DNA from: a virus
Length of the DNA: 25,915 bases
Direction: 5' to 3' (one strand)
IMG/VR virus record: IMGVR_UViG_3300009163_000158
Span: 1-25,915 of that record
The notes beneath the pieces are model-generated. The model made no database searches, was not told where the DNA came from, and saw only the letters and a program-made list of their open reading frames with translations. This document shows, in pieces, positions 7,330 through 15,430 of the stretch. How positions within the stretch are numbered: the first letter of the stretch is position 1; the number at the start of each line of letters is the position of its first letter. Made by a program: the position numbers and the translations under genes.

Positions 7330-7686
7330 ATGGCCGCTACAAGTATTGGACTTTCCTCCGTTGCCTTCGGACTCGCCGCTGAAACTGGCGTTGTTATTCA
7401 GAGCTTTTCTCTTACAAGCACAGCCGAGACAACCGAAGTATCAAAGCACAATGGAACTCACTCTGCTGTTGCGTTTTCTGCTTTTAAAAGGAATGTCAGT
7501 CTTTCTGGTAATTGTAGTGGTGCAGTTGCCTCTTCTGGAATTGGTGGGACTCTTGCCCTAACCAGCAACACAACCGCAGTATCTAGCGGAACTTACTTTG
7601 TGACTGATGTTTCTTTCTCACAAGCCGCCGATGGCTTTAACAGCTTTGACCTATCTGCAACCGCATACGATGGATTAAATACATAA
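7330..7686 (+). CDS. Major tail (tube) protein-like, copy 1
   Basis: A 118-residue beta-rich protein that is paralogous to the next gene. Both begin MAAT-I-G, both have GVVIQS or GMVIQS early, and both end with an ADGF/ADNF...F-A-YDG pattern. Phage tail tube proteins are small beta-sandwich proteins encoded before the tail assembly chaperones and the tape measure gene, which is exactly this position. The function is inferred from position, size and composition; I see no family-specific motif. Confidence 0.55.
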   Translation: MAATSIGLSSVAFGLAAETGVVIQSFSLTSTAETTEVSKHNGTHSAVAFSAFKRNVSLSGNCSGAVASSGIGGTLALTSNTTAVSSGTYFVTDVSFSQAADGFNSFDLSATAYDGLNT

Positions 7687-7687
7687 T

Positions 7688-8041
7688 ATGGCCGCCACAA
7701 TCATCGGGAATAGCACAGACCTAGCCTTCGGGATTGCCTCTGCACAGACTGGGATGGTAATTCAATCCATCTCTTCCTCTGCCTCTGCTGATGCGGTTGA
7801 GCTAAAGAATAAGGGTGGCGATGTTACGGCAGTTGTGTTCCGCAATAAGAAAGTCACCTACTCAGTAGAGGGTGCATATACAACCTTTAGCGGTAGCGTT
7901 GGGGCAACCATCACAGTATCCAACGGAAGCAACTACGACCTATCTGGTGCGGCCTATATTACCGAAACCGCTAGAAATCGTAGTGCAGATAACTTTGAGA
8001 CTGTATCCTTTACGGCAGTTCGATACGATGGTATAAGTTAG
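7688..8041 (+). CDS. Major tail (tube) protein-like, copy 2
   Basis: A 117-residue paralogue of the preceding gene, separated from its stop by 1 base. Shared features are the N-terminal MAATIIG, the TGMVIQSISSSASAD block against TGVVIQSFSLTSTAE, and the end SADNFETVSFTAVRYDG against AADGFNSFDLSATAYDG. Either both build one mixed tube, or one is the tube and the other a decoration or tip protein. The call is inference from gene order. Confidence 0.55.
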   Translation: MAATIIGNSTDLAFGIASAQTGMVIQSISSSASADAVELKNKGGDVTAVVFRNKKVTYSVEGAYTTFSGSVGATITVSNGSNYDLSGAAYITETARNRSADNFETVSFTAVRYDGIS

Positions 8042-8060
8042 TTTTAACCTAGAAATCCTT

Positions 8061-8447
8061 ATGCAAGAAAAAATCCTTTATACTCGCAACATCAAACTAG
8101 CCTCTGTTCTTGCCACTTTTGGCATTCCCTTTAGAGAGAAAGAGCCAATGGCTGTCATTGAGGATGCAGACGATAACAACCGCAGAAGCGTCACATTCTT
8201 CTTTAGCGACCTACCTAGTGGTCTGGGGGGCAAGATAGTTGATATATGGGAAAAGGGCTGGTCAGCTATCACGAACTATGATGACCCCATAGCCTATTGC
8301 AGAGCCGTACTAGAGAACAGAGAGCGTCTTTTGGACGCTATGAACAACGCAACCCCCCTAGTCAAAAAGCAGTTTGGGAAAGCTACCTTGCTGGTTAGCA
8401 AGAACGCATCCCCAGAACTACGAAAGAAATTGAGCAAATACCTATGA
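8061..8447 (+). CDS. Hypothetical protein between tail tube and chaperone genes
   Basis: A 128-residue soluble, charged protein with no motif I recognise. It lies between the tail tube-like genes and the frameshifted chaperone, and the chaperone start overlaps its stop (ATGA at 8444). Its leader carries CTAGAAATCCT (8049-8059), the same 11 bases found before the gene at 118, and no Shine-Dalgarno sequence. A tail-assembly role is plausible from position alone. Confidence 0.5.
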   Translation: MQEKILYTRNIKLASVLATFGIPFREKEPMAVIEDADDNNRRSVTFFFSDLPSGLGGKIVDIWEKGWSAITNYDDPIAYCRAVLENRERLLDAMNNATPLVKKQFGKATLLVSKNASPELRKKLSKYL

Positions 8448-8824
8448 ACCTAGACCTACAAAAAGATGAGGAGATTCTAAACAAGGCACTCGATAAATCC
8501 TTTGTCATAAACGAGAGAATGTTTAAGGGCAATAAGGTTGGTAAGTTCACCCTTGGCACACGAATTGTTATGAACCAGATTCGTGAGGAGGCAGATACCA
8601 CAGAGTTTTTTATTTGGTCTAGCTTATATTGCCTAACTCATCCAAGGTCGGAGTTAGTGAAGTTAGCTTGGGACAAGGCCAAGTTTAGAGAGGCGGTTCT
8701 GAATTGGTCTGATGAGTTTAATGAGGCTGATTTTATTGAAGGGGTAAAGATTGTTGATGAAATATTTTCTGAAATTGCAGAGGCTCGTGTTCAGACTAAT
8801 GGAGGGAACGACTCCCCAAAATAG
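8444..8824 (+). CDS. Tail assembly chaperone, short form (gpG-like)
   Basis: A 126-residue mostly helical, acidic protein ending at TAG 8822-8824. The stop directly follows a slippery heptamer (C CCA AAA, 8815-8821). In lambda-like and many other long-tailed phages the gene just before the tape measure makes two products, a short form (G) and a frameshifted long form (GT), that hold the tape measure protein during tail assembly. Size, place and the frameshift signal all fit. The sequence itself shows no lambda G similarity by eye. Confidence 0.75.
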   Translation: MNLDLQKDEEILNKALDKSFVINERMFKGNKVGKFTLGTRIVMNQIREEADTTEFFIWSSLYCLTHPRSELVKLAWDKAKFREAVLNWSDEFNEADFIEGVKIVDEIFSEIAEARVQTNGGNDSPK

Positions 8825-9024
8825 TACAGCCAGCCGGGATTGCTTCGTCCGTCTGGCTATTTGCAAAGGAGTTCGGGTGGACAGCAGAGCAAGTATTGTG
8901 GGAGATGGCCGAGGTGCAACTTGTTCAGCTAGAACACGCTATGCTTGTCAATCGTGGAATTGATGTCAGAAGGCACAACTCTAACGCAGTAAATATAATT
9001 GATGATATTCTTGACGATAGATAA
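8444..9024 (+). CDS. Tail assembly chaperone, -1 frameshifted long form (gpGT-like)
   Basis: Predicted 193-residue fusion. Ribosomes reading CCA AAA at 8816-8821 slip back one base to CCC AAA and continue at ATA 8821. The -1 frame is closed upstream by TAA at 8797-8799 and stays open from 8800 to TAA at 9022-9024, adding 67 residues. The added part has a protein-like helical sequence (SVWLFAKEFGWTAEQVLWEM) of the kind seen in T domains of tail chaperones (F-A-x-E-F-G-W-x-x-x-x-V/I-L). It has no plausible start of its own covering this region. It ends 8 bases before the next gene. Confidence 0.85.
8815..8858 (+). promoter_or_regulatory. Programmed -1 ribosomal frameshift signal
   Basis: The heptamer CCCAAAA at 8815-8821 fits the X XXY YYZ rule in the zero frame and is followed at once by the TAG stop. 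A 6-base spacer (8822-8827) leads to a hairpin: AGCCAG (8828-8833) pairs with CTGGCT (8853-8858), then after one C-T mismatch CGGG (8835-8838) pairs with TCCG (8848-8851, one G-T pair), closing a 9-base loop. Spacer length and hairpin placement are what known -1 sites use. Confidence 0.85.
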
Positions 9025-9031
9025 TAAATTT

Positions 9032-9733
9032 ATGGCTAATGTATTTAAGCTGGATACTAGGGATTTCAATAAAACTATTGATAGGTATATTGAATTGCGT
9101 AATGCTGATTTTCTAACAGAGGTCAATAGGCGAGCCGCCAACATTATTATGAAGGCGATGCAAGAAACAAAGGTTACAAACCCATTAAGAATTGAGGCCG
9201 ACCTAAAAGCAATCGTGCAATCTTTTAAGAGTGCAAGGCAATTAAAAACAGGTAAAGAATCCAAAAGGAAAAAATTTAAGCCCTTCTACAAGGGGACACC
9301 AGTAGGCTATAAAATTTTTAATTGGAGAAGAAAGAATAGGCCATTAAGCCTTCGTAAGCACTTGAGAGGAAAGGGGATTGCTTGGGAGCAAATGGGAACA
9401 CAATTCGATCTATTTGTTAAAGCAACAAAAAGCTCTGTAGCATATATAAAGGCGGGATGGTTGCCAGCACTTAATAGATACAAGCAACAAGGAATCAAAA
9501 TTAAATCTGATATTAAAAGAGAGCCAAGCCCACAAACTTCGGCTGGTAAGGGATATGCCATACCAGCACAAAGAGTTGGAGATTTGTTAAAAACAACATT
9601 TGCAAACGCCGCAAATGGGGTTGGCAAAATTGGCATACAAGCCTTGGCAAGAGCCTTTATTCGTGAGGAACAAGATATGAAGGGCAAGATAGCTGAAATG
9701 GAGCAAAAGAGGCTTAACAAGCTCCAAAGATAA
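9032..9733 (+). CDS. Basic tail-module protein of unknown function
   Basis: A 233-residue, strongly basic protein (many lysine and arginine residues) between the chaperone and the tape measure gene. It starts ANVFKLDTRDFNKTIDRYI and ends in a charged helix. The position just before the tape measure gene and the overall character suggest a minor tail protein or a gp10-like completion protein, but I see no defining motif. ATG 9032 is chosen because earlier in-frame starts (TTG 8999, ATG 9002) would overlap the frameshift extension. There is no Shine-Dalgarno sequence; TTGACG lies 21 bases upstream, close to the TTGACA boxes elsewhere. Confidence 0.6.
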   Translation: MANVFKLDTRDFNKTIDRYIELRNADFLTEVNRRAANIIMKAMQETKVTNPLRIEADLKAIVQSFKSARQLKTGKESKRKKFKPFYKGTPVGYKIFNWRRKNRPLSLRKHLRGKGIAWEQMGTQFDLFVKATKSSVAYIKAGWLPALNRYKQQGIKIKSDIKREPSPQTSAGKGYAIPAQRVGDLLKTTFANAANGVGKIGIQALARAFIREEQDMKGKIAEMEQKRLNKLQR

Positions 9734-9734
9734 T

Positions 9735-11027
9735 ATGAGCTTCAAGCTAGTCGGAGAGGTAGTAATTGACGGACGCAAGGGAACAACTGCGTTAAAAGAC
9801 CTTCAGAGGGAGGCCAACAAGACATCAGACACATTCCGTAGGGCTGGTGGAAATACAGAGCGATTGGGCAAAAGCCTTCTTTCCCTTGGGCTTAATGCTG
9901 GCAGGGCTGGCACATCTCTAGGTGCGTTGAGCAGACTTGGTGCTGGTGGATTGTTTGGGGCGGCTGTCCTTGGCTCAATCAATAAGTTTGGAGAAACTGT
10001 TAAGCAAGCCTCAACAGACTATTATCAATCCCAGAAAGCCTTGTCAGATGCCTTTGAAATGTCGTTTAAGAGTACGAGCGTTGAGCAAGCACAAGCTGGA
10101 TTAGAAAAGACAGAGGACACGATTGAATCTTTGCGTGGCAAGATTACTCAGCTTGGTGCTTTTGGTGGGATATTAAAAGGAATCGAAAAATTTTCGGGAA
10201 TCAATCTTGGTGTAGGAGATACTGAAAAAGCCCTAGAAACCGCAAGAGCAAATCTAACCGTACTTGAAAGCACGGTTGAAGCCAGAAAGAAGGAATCAGA
10301 TGCGGCCAAAATTCTTGAAGGAGAATTAAACTCCCTAGAACTTGCCAACAAAATGAATGCTATTGATATTAAAAATCAAGCATTAAAAGGAGATATTTTA
10401 GACGAAAACGCATCTATTGCTTTTAACGAACTGCAAACAGTTGAGCTTGAAATTTCAGCACAAAAAGAACTATTAAAAACACTTGAATCAATAACTGGTG
10501 TTAAAAAAAACCAAGAGGCTATTGATAAGAGTCTCGCTTATTTGGCAGACGCAAGAGTTCGCAAGGCTCAAGCAGAATATAATCTGGCAAAAGCAAATAA
10601 CGATGCGAATGCAAAACGCTCTAAACAAGCACAAGAGGCTGGCGGTGGTCTATTGGGTGCAAGCAGGGCTGGGCAACAAGCCCTTGATACAGCAAGGAAA
10701 GTAAGGGCAAGGGAAGTAAATAAGGAAGATTTCAGAACACAAGACCAAGTATTTGAAAAGATGAAAACAGAGGAAAATGTTAAGAGAAAGGCACAAGGAT
10801 TACCACCAGTAACAGCTCAAAGTATGCGGGAAAAAGTAGCCGCACAACAAGCCGCAGGAGAGATGCCATTACTATCTGAAAAACTCGGGGCTATGCAAAC
10901 TGGGACACCAGCAAGTCAAGTTGCCGCAGAAAAAGCCAAGGGTGGGGGTGGGGCAGATATGCAAAAATCATTATTAGACGCAATATCAGAACTCAATAAA
11001 AAGTTACCGGCCGCAGTAGCTCAATAA
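9735..11027 (+). CDS. Tail tape measure protein (short)
   Basis: A 430-residue protein rich in alanine, lysine and glutamate, with long helical stretches and a glycine/alanine-rich hydrophobic patch near residues 47-85 (LLSLGLNAGRAGTSLGALSR and following). The N-terminus (FKLVGEVVIDGRKGTTALK) is typical of phage tape measure proteins, which often begin with a short beta part before a coiled region. It follows the frameshifted chaperone, the usual order. Tape measure length sets tail length; at about 0.15 nm per residue this predicts a tail near 65 nm, short for a siphovirus. No lytic domain is visible. Confidence 0.8.
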   Translation: MSFKLVGEVVIDGRKGTTALKDLQREANKTSDTFRRAGGNTERLGKSLLSLGLNAGRAGTSLGALSRLGAGGLFGAAVLGSINKFGETVKQASTDYYQSQKALSDAFEMSFKSTSVEQAQAGLEKTEDTIESLRGKITQLGAFGGILKGIEKFSGINLGVGDTEKALETARANLTVLESTVEARKKESDAAKILEGELNSLELANKMNAIDIKNQALKGDILDENASIAFNELQTVELEISAQKELLKTLESITGVKKNQEAIDKSLAYLADARVRKAQAEYNLAKANNDANAKRSKQAQEAGGGLLGASRAGQQALDTARKVRAREVNKEDFRTQDQVFEKMKTEENVKRKAQGLPPVTAQSMREKVAAQQAAGEMPLLSEKLGAMQTGTPASQVAAEKAKGGGGADMQKSLLDAISELNKKLPAAVAQ

Positions 11028-11031
11028 TTAT

Positions 11032-11694
11032 ATGGCAACAACTATTCTCTCCAATATTTCCACATTTGAATTTGAGCCAGACATAACGACAGACAATGGC
11101 CGTGATGGGATTACAGCCTTTCAATTCTCTGTTGTCGGTTCGTTCTCTGCCCTAAATTCAAATTTTTCTTTAGATGAGGTATTGAGTGGAGTACCAGATC
11201 AACCACCCGGTAACTTCCGTGTTGTTCGCAGAAATATGAGTCATATAGCTGGTGATACAGCCGATGGGCTTTATAGGCTTCAAGTATCGGCAGAGGGCGG
11301 GACTGGGAATAATTCCCTTTATATTCTAGAAACAAGCTACCAATACCAGAGGGAGATTGTGAGTGGTTTTGTTCAAACCATACAGCTAGATATTTCTGTT
11401 AATTATATTTGTGAATGGTTGTCCCCAACAGTTACAATCACAACCAATAGCCCAACCGAAGATGTCACGGCAGTTCAAGAAAGGGTTAGGGATCTTGTTG
11501 CAAGCCAACAGGTGCAGATCATTAGAAATAAACCAGATAGGTCTGCGGTAATCGGAACTGTCCAATATCCAGTATTCGGGCCGGGAATAGATGTAAATGC
11601 AATCAACATCATAGGCTCTTCAGTTGAAACTGCTGGTGGTTTATTCAGAGTTAGGGCATCGGCTACAAAAGGCCAAATGCAATTAGTTCTATGA
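11032..11694 (+). CDS. Probable distal tail protein
   Basis: A 220-residue, beta-rich protein without a membrane segment. It comes directly after the tape measure gene, where long-tailed phages encode the distal tail or tail-tip proteins. I see no family motif; the many aromatic and threonine residues in alternating strands (VSGFVQTIQLDISVNYICEW) fit a virion protein. It overlaps the next gene by 4 bases. Confidence 0.5.
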   Translation: MATTILSNISTFEFEPDITTDNGRDGITAFQFSVVGSFSALNSNFSLDEVLSGVPDQPPGNFRVVRRNMSHIAGDTADGLYRLQVSAEGGTGNNSLYILETSYQYQREIVSGFVQTIQLDISVNYICEWLSPTVTITTNSPTEDVTAVQERVRDLVASQQVQIIRNKPDRSAVIGTVQYPVFGPGIDVNAINIIGSSVETAGGLFRVRASATKGQMQLVL

Positions 11695-11981
11695 GATCGG
11701 GTACTGGAAGTTCCTTTTCTAAAGTTCCAGTATTGGCCGACAATGGGCTAATCACAAAGACCTACCTTCACGACCTAGAGGCCGCAGTAAGACAACGCAC
11801 CCCTATTGCTGGTGCAAATATCGACATTAAAGTGACCGATGGTAGCTTTGTAATATCGGCAACAGCAGGAATAAACATTGGTGGGGCAGGAATAGCACCA
11901 AGTGGCTTTACAGCCGTTACACTTACAGTTTGTTCAAATGGAACTCCCGCCCAGATAGTTGTTTATGGCAAGTCAAATTGA
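11691..11981 (+). CDS. Small probable tail-tip protein
   Basis: A 96-residue protein whose ATG overlaps the previous stop. The C-terminal half is glycine-rich and beta-like (GINIGGAGIAPSGFTAVTLT). The N-terminus contains a short helix (KTYLHDLEAAVRQ). The family is not recognised. Its stop lies inside the TTGACA box before the large fibre-like gene. Position suggests a tail-tip or baseplate part. Confidence 0.5.
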   Translation: MRSGTGSSFSKVPVLADNGLITKTYLHDLEAAVRQRTPIAGANIDIKVTDGSFVISATAGINIGGAGIAPSGFTAVTLTVCSNGTPAQIVVYGKSN

Positions 11982-11983
11982 CA
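11978..11983 (+). promoter_or_regulatory. TTGACA box 21 bases before the fibre-like gene
   Basis: TTGACA lies 21 bases before the GTG at 11999 and contains the stop of the preceding gene. No clear -10 box or Shine-Dalgarno sequence follows (gap AGGGCATAGACTAAA). It belongs to the recurring set. Confidence 0.4.
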
Positions 11984-11998
11984 AGGGCATAGACTAAA

Positions 11999-14900
11999 GT
12001 GAACGCTCAAGAGCTATTTCTGGATGTTGCAAGCGGTAGATTTTTGGATGGCTCTACAAATATCCCTTCTGCTAAACCGGTAATTTATTCAAAGGAAAAA
12101 AGAAGGATTGCTGTAAATTTATATAAGGTTGCTGGTAACGCAAGAATTGCTGTTACTCCATCTAGTGATTCAACTTTTGGAGTAAGGCTTGGTTCTCAAG
12201 CCCTAAAGCTGGCAGATGGCACAAGTGTTCCAACTTCACCTATTTTCCCAACAAGGGCTACCGCCACAGTTGTTACGCAACGAAGCAGTAAGCCAGTTGG
12301 AGTTGCAAATATATATGATGATGCAGTTGTAACAGCAACTCTTCAAGCAACAGTTTCAACATTTCCAGTAACTACGGCAACCTTTATTATGCAGACAGCA
12401 TATACCGCACCAGTCACTGCGTCGATTGTTGCATATATCGGAGTAAGCACAATTCCAGCAATAACAAGGTCTATACCAATAGAGTCTGTTCCTATAACTG
12501 ATTATTTCACCCCCATAGTTGATGGAGTTGTTTTGGAAGTCACCCCAGTATTAAACTCACCAGTAACAGCAACATTTATTTCCTCAATATCTGGTGGGTC
12601 GATTTCCACAATCGCAATTTTATCTATTGGAGACGGCTATCCCAATGGTTCATATCCCCTTACAATATCGGGCACTGCCACAGTCACAGCATCAGCAAAT
12701 GCAGTAGCTTCGGGAGGAAAGATTGCGTCTGTAACAATAGTCGATGCCGGTTCTGGTTATTCAACAAACCCATCAATTTCATTCTTTACTCCCCTAAAAC
12801 AAGTTATTGATTTAATTCCATCAACAGCAAATTCAGTCAATCAGAATGGTAGTAGACAATTTCAATGGATTTCAACACAAACAACTGGAACTCGTGTGGG
12901 TCTTTCATTTACATCTGTTCCAACATTTACATCAGTAACACTTCCACAAAATTCATCGGTATCTGCCTTTTTGGTTAATATCGGCGGCACAAACTGGCAA
13001 ACAAGCATTGTTAGTTCTGGTTATGGATACACAACAGTTCCTAGTTGCACACACGAAGATTTTATTGGTTATGCCACAAGCACCGAAACACAAGTAACTA
13101 ATACAAGTTCTAGTCAAAAACCCCCGCAAGACAGTCGGGTTTTGCCTTCTTATGCTTCAGATGGAACTTACCGATCTATTAACCTATCGCTTGTGGCAAC
13201 AGCATCTAATATACCATTGAAAGTAAGAAGTTCGGCATTTAGCCCAAGATCATTAGCACAATCAAACTTAAAATGGAATACATATTTGGGCAACCTAAAG
13301 TCTGGGCCGTTTGCTTTCTCTAGCAATCTTCCAGTTAGAGGGAATAATGACGAGCCGTATAAACAATTTATTCCTTGGGAAATATCCGCTTTGCAAATTA
13401 AATCCTTTCAGACTCTACTCCCGCAACCAACTAACAATTTTCGATATCCCAACAGAATAGATCGCGGGCCAAACGCTGTTTATTTAGCTCAACAAGTAGA
13501 TGTAACCAATAGAGCAGTGCTTTCAGCCACTTCGGCGGTTGTAAGTATTCCATTTTTAGTCGGGCCAGCTAATTTTACGACACAACCACAGCCAGCCTTT
13601 GACCCCAGACATTCCGTGCTTGCCGACAAAACAATTTTTGCGGCGGTTGTTCCAAGGGACAAAACGATTTCCCCAACAAAATATGCTGTATGCAGAATTG
13701 ATATTCCACCAATCAATAATAATTATGTGTTTGTTCAAAAAAACAAACCAGCGGAGAGGACATATACTAATGGTCAAAACTATACCATAACTGATATGGA
13801 AGCCTCTGGATTCACATTTGATTATGGTGGTGGAATTTTTGAACCCAAAATTACTTTCCTTGATCTTGGCTACGGCTACACCTCTGCCGGGGGATTAAAG
13901 GGATATGATTTGGTTGGAATTTTCCCATTACAAGTCGATGCCACAAACTACATAGAAGCAACAGCAACAAGAAATGTATCCGTAGTAACATCAAATTTAA
14001 CTGGATATTATATTGATACAGAATACTCACAAGCACCAACGATTGTAACTGGATTATCAAGGAATGGATTCAAATACTATATAGCCAATGGTGGATATGG
14101 TTTTTACCGAAACGGAATCTTATCTGCTAATGCAACAACCATTACTAGCGGTGTTGTTTCTGCTCTTGTAACAAACATTCCCACCAATTATTCTGATGGG
14201 GATTATAGCTGTCTAGTGCAATCCCCGGCATCGGGAGTTACTGCATCAATCAGTTTAGTTTTAGAATCTGGGCGAGCCAGAGCCGTTGTTCTTAATTCTG
14301 GGCTTGGCTATACATCTGCCCCGATTGTAACAGCACCCCCCTCCAATGTCCAGTCTGGGCAAATCGTTGGCCTTGTTGTTGTGACTCAACCAAGCGGATA
14401 TTCATTAGATACTAAACATTATTTGACCCCATCCAATAGCTCAATCAGTGGGGCTAATGCCGCACTGGGCTTTGTCTTGAGCAAAAATGGCTTGTCTACA
14501 TTTATTGATAATGGCGGGTATGGGTACACTCAAGACGGGATAGCAACTGGATTAGACCCCGACCTAAGGGCATCAAACTCGTTCATTTCATCTATCAATA
14601 TAACTAATTCACCCAAGGGGTATCGGATTGGTGCTGATTATCCAGTCAAAATTCAAGCCAGCAATTCTCCCGCTGGGAACGCATCTGCTATTATGAGGAG
14701 AACATCTGCGGCTAGTTATATTGTAAATGTGGTAAATGAAGGATACGGATTTACTTCCGTTCCAATCGTTACAGCCCCAGCACCAGACCTAAAAACTGGT
14801 AACATTGATTTTGTTTCGGTTTCCTCTCTTGGCGTTGGCTATCCAGCCGGGACATATCGTTGCGATGTTTCTGCTCCTTCTTCTGGTGGAACTGTTGCTG

Positions 14901-15400
14901 AAATAGAATTTGTTGTTAGCTCTGATACATCTCAGAGTTTTAATATCATTAACTCTGGTGACGGCTATCTCAATTCAGCGACAGTATCCGTAGTTACCCC
15001 GATTGGAAATGTAATTTCATCAATTTCTATTACTTGCCAAGGAAGTTATTACAACACAGACAACGCAACATTTGTTTTATTAGATGCAAATGGTTCTGGT
15101 ACATCTCTAGTCCCAGTTGTTTCGGCTGGAAAGATCACTGGCGTTTCTGTTCTTTCAAAGGGTTTTGGCTTTGGGGACTCCCCAGATATTGTTTTTAATG
15201 TTCCAGAAGTAATACCCGCCATATTAGCCCCTTCAAATACTATTGTAAAAGATTTCAATATCACCACCGCCTCTGCTAACGCTATCCTATCGACAGCTAC
15301 CCAAAGAGACATCCTAATGGAAGTCTATGAGACAGACGGAACGAATGAACAAGTTGTGGCTCAAGCCACAGTCAGTCTTGCCAAGCGAGTTTTAGAATAA
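11999..15400 (+). CDS. Large repeat-built tail fibre or receptor-binding-like protein
   Basis: A 1133-residue protein starting at GTG. It is made of many beta-type repeats, each ending in a G-x-G-Y/F turn: near residues 211 (GDGYPNGSY), 251 (GSGYSTNP), 341 (GYGYTTVP), 624 (GYGYTSAG), 698 (GYGFYRNG), 768 (GLGYTSAP), 839 (GYGYTQDG), 914 (GYGFTSVP), 944 (GVGYPAGTY), 987 (GDGYLNS) and 1055 (GFGFGDSP). Such repeats are common in phage fibre and surface proteins. It is by far the largest gene here and lies at the end of the tail module, as expected for the host-recognition protein. The C-terminus (about 1090-1133) reads as a separate small domain. No enzyme motif is seen. Confidence 0.7.
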   Translation: MNAQELFLDVASGRFLDGSTNIPSAKPVIYSKEKRRIAVNLYKVAGNARIAVTPSSDSTFGVRLGSQALKLADGTSVPTSPIFPTRATATVVTQRSSKPVGVANIYDDAVVTATLQATVSTFPVTTATFIMQTAYTAPVTASIVAYIGVSTIPAITRSIPIESVPITDYFTPIVDGVVLEVTPVLNSPVTATFISSISGGSISTIAILSIGDGYPNGSYPLTISGTATVTASANAVASGGKIASVTIVDAGSGYSTNPSISFFTPLKQVIDLIPSTANSVNQNGSRQFQWISTQTTGTRVGLSFTSVPTFTSVTLPQNSSVSAFLVNIGGTNWQTSIVSSGYGYTTVPSCTHEDFIGYATSTETQVTNTSSSQKPPQDSRVLPSYASDGTYRSINLSLVATASNIPLKVRSSAFSPRSLAQSNLKWNTYLGNLKSGPFAFSSNLPVRGNNDEPYKQFIPWEISALQIKSFQTLLPQPTNNFRYPNRIDRGPNAVYLAQQVDVTNRAVLSATSAVVSIPFLVGPANFTTQPQPAFDPRHSVLADKTIFAAVVPRDKTISPTKYAVCRIDIPPINNNYVFVQKNKPAERTYTNGQNYTITDMEASGFTFDYGGGIFEPKITFLDLGYGYTSAGGLKGYDLVGIFPLQVDATNYIEATATRNVSVVTSNLTGYYIDTEYSQAPTIVTGLSRNGFKYYIANGGYGFYRNGILSANATTITSGVVSALVTNIPTNYSDGDYSCLVQSPASGVTASISLVLESGRARAVVLNSGLGYTSAPIVTAPPSNVQSGQIVGLVVVTQPSGYSLDTKHYLTPSNSSISGANAALGFVLSKNGLSTFIDNGGYGYTQDGIATGLDPDLRASNSFISSINITNSPKGYRIGADYPVKIQASNSPAGNASAIMRRTSAASYIVNVVNEGYGFTSVPIVTAPAPDLKTGNIDFVSVSSLGVGYPAGTYRCDVSAPSSGGTVAEIEFVVSSDTSQSFNIINSGDGYLNSATVSVVTPIGNVISSISITCQGSYYNTDNATFVLLDANGSGTSLVPVVSAGKITGVSVLSKGFGFGDSPDIVFNVPEVIPAILAPSNTIVKDFNITTASANAILSTATQRDILMEVYETDGTNEQVVAQATVSLAKRVLE

Positions 15401-15402
15401 GC

Positions 15403-15420
15403 TTGGGGCAGTTGCCCTAA
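15403..15420 (+). other. Short hairpin between fibre-like gene and next gene
   Basis: TTGGGGC (15403-15409) can pair with GCCCTAA (15414-15420) around a 4-base loop, with one G-T pair. There is no T run after it, so it is not a standard terminator. It sits 11 bases before the ATG at 15431 and could affect mRNA stability or translation of that gene, or be chance. Confidence 0.35.
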
Positions 15421-15430
15421 AGACATCCCT

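Noticed and set aside
7292-7561. Overlapping + frame through the first tail-tube-like gene
   Set aside because: Leucine/proline-rich nonsense-like composition; the other frame has a paralogue next door.
8751-8963. A separate + frame spanning the chaperone end
   Set aside because: Wrong frame for the extension; composition is not protein-like and the -1 frame explains the region.
13117-13143. Terminator-like hairpin (AAAACCC with GGGTTTT) inside the fibre-like gene
   Set aside because: It lies mid-frame in a long intact gene, the loop is large and the T run is short; it is probably chance.
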